The notes beneath the pieces are model-generated. The model saw only the letters and a program-made list of their open reading frames with translations, ran no database searches and was not told the origin of the DNA. Shown here in pieces: positions 1 to 8,175 of a DNA stretch of 64,000 nucleotides (position 1 is the first letter of the stretch; each line of letters begins with the position of its first letter). Location: assembly GCA_002428495.1 (NCBI GenBank), contig DIWR01000011.1:24435-88434 (forward strand), given 5' to 3'. A program made the position numbers and the translations under genes. This DNA comes from Synergistaceae bacterium UBA6101 (GTDB taxonomy: Bacteria; Synergistota; Synergistia; Synergistales; Synergistaceae).

Positions 1-292
1 ATTCGCTCAGCAACGCCTGATTCAGCATCAGGCTGCCCAGCGCCGAACCTCCGATACCGACATGTATTATTGAATCATAGCCCTTCAGCCATTCAGCCGT
101 TCTTTTTATTTCAGCTGTATCTATTTCAGGAAGATCCATCCATCCGTGGCCGTCGGTATTTGTAGGAGTCTCTCTAAGCCAGTCTGCAGCTTCGGCACAT
201 GAAACAGCGTGCTCTTTTCTGAAATCAGAGAAAGAAATATCTTCCGGGCCTAAGGCTCCCCCAAAATAAAAACAGATCGACAGGTTATCCAT
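1..292 (-). CDS. pgi: Glucose-6-phosphate isomerase, N-terminal part (cut by window edge)
   Basis: Reading the minus strand from the ATG at 292-290 gives 97 residues without a stop, beginning MDNLSICFYFGGALGP and reaching the phosphosugar-binding signature HVGIGGSALG. That signature and its distance from the N-terminus fit phosphoglucose isomerase, a cytosolic glycolytic/gluconeogenic enzyme interconverting glucose-6-phosphate and fructose-6-phosphate. A G-rich ribosome site lies just upstream of the start. The C-terminal three quarters lie outside the window, so catalytic residues cannot be checked. The selenoprotein glutaredoxin lies upstream on the same strand, 30 bp away, so the two may be co-transcribed. 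Confidence 0.85.
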   Translation of the reverse strand, partial: MDNLSICFYFGGALGPEDISFSDFRKEHAVSCAEAADWLRETPTNTDGHGWMDLPEIDTAEIKRTAEWLKGYDSIIHVGIGGSALGSLMLNQALLSE

Positions 293-322
293 GAAAACAC
301 TCCCCCTGGGGTCTATTTTGAA

Positions 323-568
323 TTACTTCAGCAGACCTGCTTCTTTAAGTGTTTCATTGATCTTGGTCTGGTCGAAGCCTACTATGTATTTTTCACCGAT
401 CTGGATGACAGGGACTCCCATCTGCCTTGTTTTTTTAACAAGCTCCATTGCTGCGGCCTTGTCTCCTGTAACTGTCTTGACCTCATACTCAACATTCAGC
501 GACGAAAGATACTCTTTCGCCTTATTGCACCACGGTCAGGTATTTGTAGAAAACACTTTTACTTCCAT
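323..568 (-). CDS. Selenocysteine-containing glutaredoxin/NrdH-like protein (in-frame TGA)
   Basis: From the ATG at 568 this frame reads 81 residues if the TGA at 536-538 (codon 11) is read as selenocysteine. The active site is then T-U-P-W-C, the glutaredoxin CPxC motif with Sec for the first Cys. The remaining fold marks are present: a cis-proline segment GVPVIQIG and a following GFD. An AGGAGTGATC-type ribosome site precedes the ATG. Just after the TGA, a short stem-loop (CGAAAGA / TCTTTCG) lies where a bacterial SECIS element is expected. Sec-containing glutaredoxin-like proteins are known in anaerobes. The role is presumably thiol-disulfide or peroxide reduction in the cytosol. The alternative is a nonsense-mutated glutaredoxin, but TGA exactly at the catalytic position argues for Sec. 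Confidence 0.8.
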
Positions 569-738
569 CACGATCACTCCTTGTTGTTGGTGTGGGCCGG
601 GAACATCCCTCTTATTAATTATAACGCCAATTTCAGGTTTTATTTTTTGACAAATGATGTCTTATCCCCTTTTGTACAGCCTTGAACCATTGTTGTTTTT
701 TCTCTTTTGTGTGGTTTGGTTTTGTGCCCTTTTATATG

Positions 739-767
739 TTGCAATTATTCACAAATTGAGATATATT
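739..767 (+). promoter_or_regulatory. Sigma-70-type promoter for nfnAB
   Basis: A -35 TTGCAA (739-744) and -10 TATATT (762-767) are separated by 17 bp, about 65 bp before nfnA. The AGGAGG ribosome site is at 821-826. The spacer contains TTATTCACAAATTG, loosely reminiscent of redox-regulator half-sites, but I would not assign an operator from it. Confidence 0.6.
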
Positions 768-832
768 TAGCCACGCATGTGTAAAAATTTACAAACAAGA
801 GTTTCATGAAGAATCTTTAGAGGAGGTACGTT

Positions 833-1678
833 ATGTTCAAGATCGTTTCAAAGCAAAAGATCGCACCCAAAGAATTTGACATATGGGTCGAAGCCGAGCG
901 CATTGCAAAGCATGCGAAGGCAGGTCAGTTTGTCGTTCTTCGCGTCGATGACAACGGAGAAAGGATACCCCTTACTATCGCAGATTATGACAAGGAAAAA
1001 GGGCTTATTCGCCTTATCTTCCAGGTAGTAGGAAAGACCACGGCTGCGATGTCGTGCCTGAATGTTGGAGACTCCATCCGGGACATCTCCGGTCCTCTCG
1101 GCACCCCGAGCGAAATTGAAAAATTCGGGACCGTCCTGATGGTCGGCGGGGGCGTCGGTATTGCCGCTCTCTATCCCATCATCAAGGAACTCAAGCTCGC
1201 AGGAAATAAGGTCATCACCATACTGGGCGGACGTACTTCCGATCTCGTCATAATGAAAGAAGAATGTGCGAAATACTCCGACGAACTCATCATTACCACT
1301 GACGACGGCTCCGAGGGTATGAAGGGCGTTGTAACAGAGGCGATGAAGATGGTCGTTGAGCGCGGCGATAAAGTCGACCGCTGCTGGTGTATAGGCCCCT
1401 CAATAATGATGAAATTCGGCACAAAGGCTGCAAAGGAACTGGGCCTTCCTATAATCGTATCGCTCAATCCGCTGATGGTCGACGGAACAGGAATGTGCGG
1501 CTGCTGCCGCGTTACGGTAGACGAGAAGATCTTCTTCGCATGTGTCGACGGACCCGAGTTTGACGGACACAAGGTAAACTGGGACGAGTTTATGAGCCGT
1601 CTTCGCCAGTACAAGGACGAAGAAAAGATCTCCATGGATAAATTTGAAGCTGAAGTAGGTGAACCGTCATGGCAGTAA
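833..1678 (+). CDS. nfnA: NADH-dependent reduced ferredoxin:NADP+ oxidoreductase subunit A / sulfide dehydrogenase beta subunit
   Basis: This 281-aa protein has the ferredoxin-NADP reductase fold. An N-terminal FAD domain carries RIPLTI (residues 44-49) and a nucleotide-binding domain carries GGGVGIA (105-111). A C-terminal [2Fe-2S] site is DGTGMCGCC (about 217-225) with a further Cys near 237; in NfnA the Asp is itself a cluster ligand. The family electron-bifurcates between NADH, NADPH and ferredoxin, and was first described as sulfide dehydrogenase. It starts at an ATG 7 bp after AGGAGG. The last 10 bases overlap the start of nfnB, so the two are translationally coupled subunits of one cytosolic complex. 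Confidence 0.88.
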   Translation: MFKIVSKQKIAPKEFDIWVEAERIAKHAKAGQFVVLRVDDNGERIPLTIADYDKEKGLIRLIFQVVGKTTAAMSCLNVGDSIRDISGPLGTPSEIEKFGTVLMVGGGVGIAALYPIIKELKLAGNKVITILGGRTSDLVIMKEECAKYSDELIITTDDGSEGMKGVVTEAMKMVVERGDKVDRCWCIGPSIMMKFGTKAAKELGLPIIVSLNPLMVDGTGMCGCCRVTVDEKIFFACVDGPEFDGHKVNWDEFMSRLRQYKDEEKISMDKFEAEVGEPSWQ

Positions 1679-3078
1679 CATTTTCTAAATGGAAGACTCC
1701 CATCAAAGAACAGGACCCCGAGGTACGCAGAAGCAATTTCAAAGAGGTATGCCTTGGTTACTCTATCGATGAGGGAATGAAGGAGGCCGAACGCTGCCTC
1801 CAGTGCAAGACAAAACCATGTATAGCCGGATGCCCTGTTGCTATAGACATCCCAGGCTTCATCAAATGCATAAGGGATGGAGATATGGCCGGCGCTGCTG
1901 AAGTAATGTACAAGTATACCAATCTTCCGGCGGTTTGCGGACGTGTATGCCCTCAGGAAACACAGTGCGAAGAGCTCTGTACTGTAGGCAAAATGCCCGG
2001 TTTTGAGCCGGTTGCGATAGGCAAGCTTGAAAGGCTCGTTGCCGACTGGAAATATACCCAGGAAAAGGCTGATGCAGAGAAAGCACAGAGTGCTTCAAAG
2101 GGCAAAGTAGCGGTAGTCGGATCAGGACCTTCAGGCCTCACAGTTGCAGGCGACCTTGCGAAGAAAGGTTATAAAGTGACTATCTTCGAAGCCCTTCACG
2201 CTGCCGGAGGAGTGCTTATTTACGGTATTCCCGAATTCCGTCTTCCTAAGAACATCGTCAAGATGGAAATAGAGGCCATGCAGGATCTGGGAGTTAAAAT
2301 CGAATGCAACGCAGTCGTAGGCAAAAATATAACAATGCAGGAAATACTCGAAGACTTTGATGCCTGTTACATAGCGGTCGGAGCCGGAGCACCACATTTC
2401 CAGGGAGTACCCGGCACTACGCTTAACGGAGTCTACTCAGCAAGCGAATACCTTACAAGGATCAACCTCATGCACGGATACGAGTTTCCTGAGTACGACA
2501 CGCCAAGCAAAAAGTCAAAAAAGGTAGTGGTCATTGGCGGAGGAAACGTAGCCATGGACGCCGCCCGTTCTGCAAAGAGGCTTGGAGCCGATGAAGTTAC
2601 CATTGTTTACAGGCGTTCACTGAAAGAGCTCCCGGCCCGTATCGAAGAATATCACCATGCTGTTGAGGAAGGCATTATCTTCAACTGGCTCTCTAACCCC
2701 ACAGAATATGTAAACAACGGTGAAGGCCAGCTCTGCGGAGTCAAATGCATCAGGATGGAGCTTGGAGAGCCGGATGCTTCCGGACGCAGGCGTCCCGTTC
2801 CTATTGAGGGCAGCGAATTCTTCATAGAAGCTGACTGCGCGATCGAAGCCATAGGTCAGGGTTCCAACAAAGTCCTTCTCTCCACCTTCCCCGAGATGAA
2901 GCTCAACAAGTGGGGATACATCGAGGCAGACCCAAAGACAGGCGCTACATCAGTCCCCGGAGTCTACGCAGGCGGCGACATAGTAACAGGCGCGGCCACG
3001 GTCATCCTCGCGATGGGTGCCGGAAAAGACGCGGCTGAAGCGATCGACAAGTACATAACAGAGAAGAAATCAAAATAA
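1669..3078 (+). CDS. nfnB: NADPH-dependent glutamate synthase small-chain-like flavoprotein, NfnB / sulfide dehydrogenase alpha
   Basis: This 469-aa protein matches the GltD-like family in length. Two Cys-rich motifs near the N-terminus (C43, C46, C51, C55 and C90, C94, C100, C104) bind two [4Fe-4S] clusters. An FAD Rossmann motif GSGPSG is at 151-156. An NADPH-binding Rossmann motif GGGNVAMDAA lies in the middle. With NfnA it couples exergonic and endergonic electron transfer between NAD(P)H and ferredoxin, an anaerobe hallmark. GltD itself is a possible alternative name, but the partner is NfnA rather than a glutamate synthase large subunit. A strong hairpin terminator follows. Confidence 0.88.
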   Translation: MAVTFSKWKTPIKEQDPEVRRSNFKEVCLGYSIDEGMKEAERCLQCKTKPCIAGCPVAIDIPGFIKCIRDGDMAGAAEVMYKYTNLPAVCGRVCPQETQCEELCTVGKMPGFEPVAIGKLERLVADWKYTQEKADAEKAQSASKGKVAVVGSGPSGLTVAGDLAKKGYKVTIFEALHAAGGVLIYGIPEFRLPKNIVKMEIEAMQDLGVKIECNAVVGKNITMQEILEDFDACYIAVGAGAPHFQGVPGTTLNGVYSASEYLTRINLMHGYEFPEYDTPSKKSKKVVVIGGGNVAMDAARSAKRLGADEVTIVYRRSLKELPARIEEYHHAVEEGIIFNWLSNPTEYVNNGEGQLCGVKCIRMELGEPDASGRRRPVPIEGSEFFIEADCAIEAIGQGSNKVLLSTFPEMKLNKWGYIEADPKTGATSVPGVYAGGDIVTGAATVILAMGAGKDAAEAIDKYITEKKSK

Positions 3079-3094
3079 GTAAAGTCTCAGCACC

Positions 3095-3139
3095 CTAAAG
3101 AAACAGGCCGGACCTCTGGGGTCCGGCCTGTTTCTTTAG
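3095..3139. terminator. Bidirectional terminator between nfnB and the MFS gene
   Basis: A 19-bp perfect inverted repeat (3095-3113 with 3121-3139) has a 7-nt loop. Its A/T-rich outer arms supply U tracts on both strands, serving nfnAB on plus and the MFS gene on minus. Confidence 0.85.
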
Positions 3140-3144
3140 GCCTC

Positions 3145-4293
3145 TTACTTAAGGCACTTATGAAGCGGCATCCAGCAGAAAAGCTGCACAGCTGATGCTC
3201 CTGCCAACACAAGTATTCCTATAAGACGAAACGCTCCGCTTGCTCCCAAGAGAGGCGATATGGATCCAAATATGAGGGGCGTTATGACCCATCCAAGGTC
3301 TATTGCGAGAAGAAGTGAGCCTGTCGCTTTAGGATGGTATTCAATTGAGAGCAGGTCACCGATTATTGATAGATCTGTTGGAAATCCCGCCCCTATCCCA
3401 AAACCAAAGATCATACCGAAAATGACAAAAGAGATCCAGCTGGAACTGAAAGAGATGCACAGGAGAGAAAGCCCCATGAGTCCCGCAGCAGGTGCTGCAA
3501 GGAGAATCCTGGGGATGTTGTTCATCGTCCTGAACCCGACCGTCCTGATGATCACGGCGGCAACTGCCACAGATACCATGAACCATGAGACCGGAACCCC
3601 CCTGTCCTCTGCCAGCGCCGCAGCGCAGAGTGTCGCACCATCGGCCAGGGACATGAGGAAAGCTGTAAGATAAAGAGTCTTTACCCCGGGACAACAAAGC
3701 ATGTTTTTATAAGTTCCCCAGACAGGCTTTTCCTGAGCCTTTGCAGAAATGTCCCTCACTTTGAGGCTTATTACAAGGCAGATCAATGCAACAGGTACCG
3801 GCAGCCATAGATAATAACTTGAATGTCCCCTTGTCAGGAGGAATTCAGACAGGGGAACTATCGTCGCCATTGGGAGCATAGAGCCTGTCGTAAAAAGAGC
3901 AAAACCGACGCCTCTGGTCCTCGCGTCCAGTATCATCGACTGATATGCAATAGCTGCAACTATAAAAACACTTGCGCTTATTCCGGAGATGGCCCTGAAA
4001 ATAAGAAGTGCCGCCGGATCTGAAAGAGACAGGGCTATCCCCGCGGCTGCAGCAGCAGAGATGATGGAACTCCCTATAAGTGCCCTTCTTATCCCAAGTT
4101 TCTCCATAGTCCAGCTGCCAAGCGGCCTGCAGACTATCATGGCCATGTAGAAGATACTGAGAAACAGCCCTACCGCCCTCGGAGATGCTCCCGATGCACT
4201 GTAAAAGGGACCGAAGACAAAATAGACGTTTGAAAGGCAGTTGATGCCGTAATAGGCAAGAAATACCAACAGGACTTGTTTTGAGACCTTCAT
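3145..4293 (-). CDS. Major facilitator superfamily transporter
   Basis: This 382-aa, very hydrophobic protein has roughly 12 predicted membrane segments. It carries an MFS-type loop between helices 2 and 3 (CRPLGSWTMEKLGIRR, the RxGR-like motif A region), with a second half repeating the pattern around GMIFGFGIGAGFPTD. It is an inner-membrane secondary transporter. The substrate cannot be read from sequence; drug/metabolite exporters of this length are common. It stands alone between two terminators with its own promoter at 4354-4382, so it is monocistronic. Confidence 0.75.
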   Translation of the reverse strand: MKVSKQVLLVFLAYYGINCLSNVYFVFGPFYSASGASPRAVGLFLSIFYMAMIVCRPLGSWTMEKLGIRRALIGSSIISAAAAAGIALSLSDPAALLIFRAISGISASVFIVAAIAYQSMILDARTRGVGFALFTTGSMLPMATIVPLSEFLLTRGHSSYYLWLPVPVALICLVISLKVRDISAKAQEKPVWGTYKNMLCCPGVKTLYLTAFLMSLADGATLCAAALAEDRGVPVSWFMVSVAVAAVIIRTVGFRTMNNIPRILLAAPAAGLMGLSLLCISFSSSWISFVIFGMIFGFGIGAGFPTDLSIIGDLLSIEYHPKATGSLLLAIDLGWVITPLIFGSISPLLGASGAFRLIGILVLAGASAVQLFCWMPLHKCLK

Positions 4294-4353
4294 TTATGAT
4301 ACATCTCCAGTTGTTCCTTAATATCTGTCTTCTATGATCCAAGCTTTCAAAAA

Positions 4354-4382
4354 ATAATAGAAGAGAAGAATATTGCAGTCAA
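4354..4382 (-). promoter_or_regulatory. Promoter of the MFS gene
   Basis: On the minus strand TTGACT (4377-4382) and TATTAT (4354-4359) are spaced by 17 bp, about 60 bp upstream of the MFS start. Between this and fusA, an imperfect inverted repeat at 4392-4433 lacks a U tract and may only weakly terminate the EF-G gene. Confidence 0.6.
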
Positions 4383-4470
4383 TATAAGAAACGCGAGATC
4401 CTGAGACGCGTTTGAAACGTCATGGATCCCGCGCGAAACTTGCTTAATGAGCTTAAGCCCGACTGGCAGG

Positions 4471-6558
4471 CTATTCTTCCTCTTCTACGCGTTCCTTCTC
4501 TGCTGCTTCGATTATCTTCTTTGAAATATCTCCCGGGACCTCTTCATAATGTGAATATTCCATTGTGAAGGTACCTCTTCCTGATGTCATCGAACGAAGG
4601 ATGATCGCGTAGCGGAACATCTCTGAAAGCGGGCACTGGGCCTTGACTACCTGAAGTTTTCCCTCGCTGTCTATACCCATAATGCGTCCGCGGCGGCTGT
4701 TGAAGTCACCCATTACGTCTCCGAGACACTCTTCAGGCACCTTGACCTCGACGTTCATGACCGGCTCCATAAGTATGGGCATCGCATCTGCCATTGCTTT
4801 CTTGAAGGCCAGCGAAGCTGCGATCTTGAATGCCATTTCAGATGAGTCGACATCGTGGTAGGATCCGTCGTATATCGCGCATGAGAAGTCTGTGGCAGGA
4901 TAACCTGCAAGGTAGCCTCTCTGGGCAGCTTCCCTGAGTCCCTTTTCTGCTGCCGGGATATAGTTCTTCGGTACGACTCCGCCGACTACGCGGTCAATAA
5001 ACTGGATACCTGCGTTCTTTTCGATCGGGGCAAGCTCGAACCATACATCACCGTACTGTCCGCGACCGCCGGACTGCTTCTTGTGTTTTCCCTGTGCACG
5101 GGCGGTCTTCTTTATAGTCTCCCTGTAGGGGACCTTCGGTGTGCGTGTCTCAAGGTCTACCTTATAGCGCTCCTTGATCTTTGAAAGCATGATCTCAAGG
5201 TGCATGTCGCCCATTCCCGAAAGTACCGCGTCGTTAGTCTCGGGGTTCTTTACGAAAGAAAGTGTCCTGTCCTCTTTCAGAGTCTTTGTAATAGCTGTGC
5301 CGAGCTTATCTTCGTCTGCACGGCTCTTGGGCAGCACTGCTACGCTGTAGACCGGCTGCGGGAACTGTATCGGACGGAACTTCAGGATTTCGCCTTTTGT
5401 TCCAAGGGTATCTCCCGCAGTTGTGCTTTCAAGTTTCGGGATGGCAACGATGTCTCCGAGTATGATCTCTTTTCCCTCGGTACTCTCCTTGCCTTTCATG
5501 AAACGGAATGAACTGATCCTCTCCTCTTCACCCTCTGTAACGTTGAAGACCGTCTGATCGCTCGTAAGTGTGCCGGAGAAGACCTTTACGAAGGACAGCT
5601 TTCCGACATAAGGGTCGACCATTACCTTGAATACGAACCCAAGGAAGGGGCCATTTTCGTCCGGAGCTATCTTAACAACTTCTTCTCCCTTGAGGGCGGC
5701 GCGATTAAGCATGTCCTTTGGTGACGGCATGTAGTTCACGACCATATCCATCAGCTGGTATACGCCGATGTTGCCCGTTCCCGATCCGGGGATTATAGGA
5801 AATACCGATCTTGAACAGACAGCTTTGCGAAGGACTTCCTGAAGCTCCTCAAGAGAGATCTCTTCTCCTTCAAGGTAACGCATCATAAGCTCGTCATCAG
5901 CTTCAACAGTTCTTTCCACAAGCGTCTCCCGGGCTGCCGCTACGGCATCAGCCATATCGGCGGGAGTATCTCCCTCTGTGACATCCTTGCTTCCGTCGCC
6001 TTTGTACATGTATGATTTTCCGGTCAGTACGTTTACCAGCCCTTTAAATTCCAGTTCTTTGCCTATTGGCAGGTAGAGCGGGACCGCCCTGTCCGATATG
6101 TTTTCCTGGATATCTTTGACCACTGTTTCAAAAACTGCATTTTCACGGTCAAGTTTGCTTATGAAGAAGATCGCCGGGGTCTCAAATGTCTCTGCAAAAG
6201 CCCAGACGCTCTGTGTCTGAACTTCAACGCCCGCAGTGGCGTTCACAAGGACAACAGCTCCGTCAGAGATCCTCATGGCGCAGCGCTGTTCCCCGACAAA
6301 ATCTGCAAAACCCGGCGTGTCCAGCACATAGATCGTTTTATTCTTGTATGGGATGGTCGCAAGAGAAGTGCTTATTGAAATACCGCGCTTCTGTTCTTCA
6401 GAATCAAAGTCTGAAACAGTATTCTTGTCTTCGATCCTTCCCATCCTTGAAATAAGGCCTGTGTCGTAAAGCAATGCCTCGTTAAGTGATGTCTTTCCTG
6501 CTCCTCCGTGTGAAATTAGAGCAATACTGCGAATGTCCTCAGGTTTACGTGTCCCCAT
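4471..6558 (-). CDS. fusA: Elongation factor G paralogue (EF-G type 2 translational GTPase)
   Basis: This 695-aa protein has the full EF-G architecture: GTPase domain, domain II, domains III-V, and a C-terminus rich in Glu. The G1 loop is SHGGAGKTS (16-24), G3 is DTPG (80-83), and G4 reads SKLD (134-137) instead of NKMD. Canonical EF-G has AHVDAGKT and NKMD. The HGGAGKT/SKLD form marks the second EF-G branch found beside the housekeeping copy in many bacteria. It binds the ribosome in the cytosol. Whether it translocates, recycles ribosomes or does something specialised is not clear for this branch. The start is an ATG behind GAAGGAG. It lies 160 bp beyond gatB, after a terminator, so it is probably a separate unit. 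Confidence 0.82.
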   Translation of the reverse strand: MGTRKPEDIRSIALISHGGAGKTSLNEALLYDTGLISRMGRIEDKNTVSDFDSEEQKRGISISTSLATIPYKNKTIYVLDTPGFADFVGEQRCAMRISDGAVVLVNATAGVEVQTQSVWAFAETFETPAIFFISKLDRENAVFETVVKDIQENISDRAVPLYLPIGKELEFKGLVNVLTGKSYMYKGDGSKDVTEGDTPADMADAVAAARETLVERTVEADDELMMRYLEGEEISLEELQEVLRKAVCSRSVFPIIPGSGTGNIGVYQLMDMVVNYMPSPKDMLNRAALKGEEVVKIAPDENGPFLGFVFKVMVDPYVGKLSFVKVFSGTLTSDQTVFNVTEGEEERISSFRFMKGKESTEGKEIILGDIVAIPKLESTTAGDTLGTKGEILKFRPIQFPQPVYSVAVLPKSRADEDKLGTAITKTLKEDRTLSFVKNPETNDAVLSGMGDMHLEIMLSKIKERYKVDLETRTPKVPYRETIKKTARAQGKHKKQSGGRGQYGDVWFELAPIEKNAGIQFIDRVVGGVVPKNYIPAAEKGLREAAQRGYLAGYPATDFSCAIYDGSYHDVDSSEMAFKIAASLAFKKAMADAMPILMEPVMNVEVKVPEECLGDVMGDFNSRRGRIMGIDSEGKLQVVKAQCPLSEMFRYAIILRSMTSGRGTFTMEYSHYEEVPGDISKKIIEAAEKERVEEEE

Positions 6559-6677
6559 TTATTTCACTCCTTCTGATGAAGCTGAATATACTGTCACATG
6601 GTTAAATGGTGCTCCGATTCTTCACAACCTGTTGATAATAACCTTTGAAACACCTTTACGTCAATCTCCGTCTGTAC

Positions 6678-6710
6678 AAAAAAGGGCGAAGAAAACTTCA
6701 TCTTCACCCT
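6678..6710 (-). terminator. Terminator after gatB
   Basis: On the minus strand a 10-bp stem (6701-6710 with 6683-6692, one G-U pair) is followed by a run of U (6678-6682 and beyond). It lies directly beyond the gatB stop and ends the long minus-strand operon. Confidence 0.75.
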
Positions 6711-6717
6711 ATGCGGA

Positions 6718-8175
6718 TCAATTAAGCATACAATTTACAAGCGACGCTACCTCAGCAGGGTCGGCAGATCCTCTTGTCTCCCTCATCACAAGCCCCTGGA
6801 GAAATTTTACCTTTGCGCCCTTTTTGTCGTTTCCTGATTTGATGGTCTCAACAGCTTCCTGCTCGCTCGCGAAGATCTTTCTGATGACCTCTTCAAGCGC
6901 AGGGCCTGTGATCCTGCCGTCTGAGATTCCGCAAAGTCTGACAGCCTCTTTTAGAGATACCTTTTTCTCGACCATTACAGCAAGAACGTCCTTTGCCTGG
7001 GTGTTGGAGAGTTCCCTTTTCTCCACCTTTATTATCAGTTTCCCAAGCTCCGCTGGAGGGACAGGGAAATCGTTTATGCCTATACTAAGGTCACGAAGTA
7101 TCCTCTGGACCTCCATGCGCATCCAGTTGGCGCATTTTGCGGCAGGGGCCCCCTCCGACACACAGGCTTCAAAGTAGTCCGCAGTCTCCTTCTGTTCTGT
7201 GAGCTGGAGGCTCTCTTCCCGGGATATGGAATATTCCCTTGTAAACCTTTCAAGCTTTTCCCATGGCATCTCAGGAAGGCTCTCCCTTATCTTCCGGACA
7301 TATTCAGGACCGGCTGATATAGGGGCAAGATCCATTTCCACATAGTATCTGTAATCCCTCTCCCCCTCTTTACTCCTCATGGATCTTGTCACACCGGCGA
7401 CATCGTCCCAGAGGCGAGTCTCCTGAACAAGATGTCCTCCTTCGTCGAGAACTTTGTTCTGACGTGCGATCTCATATTCCAGTGCACGCTCGATGGACCT
7501 CAGGGAGTTTACGTTTTTGATCTCCACCCTTGTGCCAAGGCTGCCGTCCGGATTGCTGAGGGATACATTCACGTCTACCCTGAGCGAGCCGGACTCCATC
7601 TCTCCGTCTGATACTTCCAGATAACGTGCCAGCTGCCTTATCTGCGTTATGTACGCTATTGCCTCTTCTGCTGAATTCATGTCGGGTTCCGAAACGATCT
7701 CGGAAAGCGGCATTCCTCCGCGGTTATAGTCAACGAGCGAATAAGAGGCTCCTGTAAGGCGTCCGTCTGCGGTGGGATGTACCAGTTTGCCCGCATCCTC
7801 TTCCAGGTGCAGGTGGTGGATCCTTATCCTCTTCTCTTTGCCGTCTGCAAAGATATCTACATAGCCCCCCACTGCTATTGGATGTTCGTACTGTGTGATC
7901 TGGTAAGCTTTGGGCAGGTCCGCATAAAAATAATGTTTCCTGTGGAACCTGGTGTTGTCGCATATCGAGCAATGAAGTCCAAGCCCTATCTTCACGCCAA
8001 GTTCCACAGCATGATCGTTGAGTATCGGGAGTGTCCCGGGAACAGCAAGGCATACAGGACATACGTTGGTGTTTGGAGTAGCTCCGATGTAGTCGCTGGA
8101 ACAGCTGCAGAAAAGTTTGGTCTTCGTCTTAAGCTGAAGGTGTATCTCAAGGCCTATAACAGATTCTCTCTTCAT
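6718..8175 (-). CDS. gatB: Aspartyl/glutamyl-tRNA(Asn/Gln) amidotransferase subunit B
   Basis: This 485-aa protein is of standard GatB length and begins with the IGLEIHLQLKTKTKLFC signature and paired cysteines. The middle has the kinase-like phosphorylation/tRNA region (DYNRGGMPLSEIVSEPD). The C-terminal half is the helical YqeY-like tRNA-binding tail. GatCAB converts Glu-tRNA(Gln) and/or Asp-tRNA(Asn) to the amidated forms in the cytosol, which implies the organism lacks a direct route for at least one of them. The start ATG overlaps the gatA stop by 4 bp, a translational-coupling arrangement. Confidence 0.95.
   Translation of the reverse strand: MKRESVIGLEIHLQLKTKTKLFCSCSSDYIGATPNTNVCPVCLAVPGTLPILNDHAVELGVKIGLGLHCSICDNTRFHRKHYFYADLPKAYQITQYEHPIAVGGYVDIFADGKEKRIRIHHLHLEEDAGKLVHPTADGRLTGASYSLVDYNRGGMPLSEIVSEPDMNSAEEAIAYITQIRQLARYLEVSDGEMESGSLRVDVNVSLSNPDGSLGTRVEIKNVNSLRSIERALEYEIARQNKVLDEGGHLVQETRLWDDVAGVTRSMRSKEGERDYRYYVEMDLAPISAGPEYVRKIRESLPEMPWEKLERFTREYSISREESLQLTEQKETADYFEACVSEGAPAAKCANWMRMEVQRILRDLSIGINDFPVPPAELGKLIIKVEKRELSNTQAKDVLAVMVEKKVSLKEAVRLCGISDGRITGPALEEVIRKIFASEQEAVETIKSGNDKKGAKVKFLQGLVMRETRGSADPAEVASLVNCMLN

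Noticed and set aside
4392..4433. Inverted repeat as the fusA terminator
   Set aside because: The stem is imperfect with a large internal loop and no U run, so termination is doubtful.
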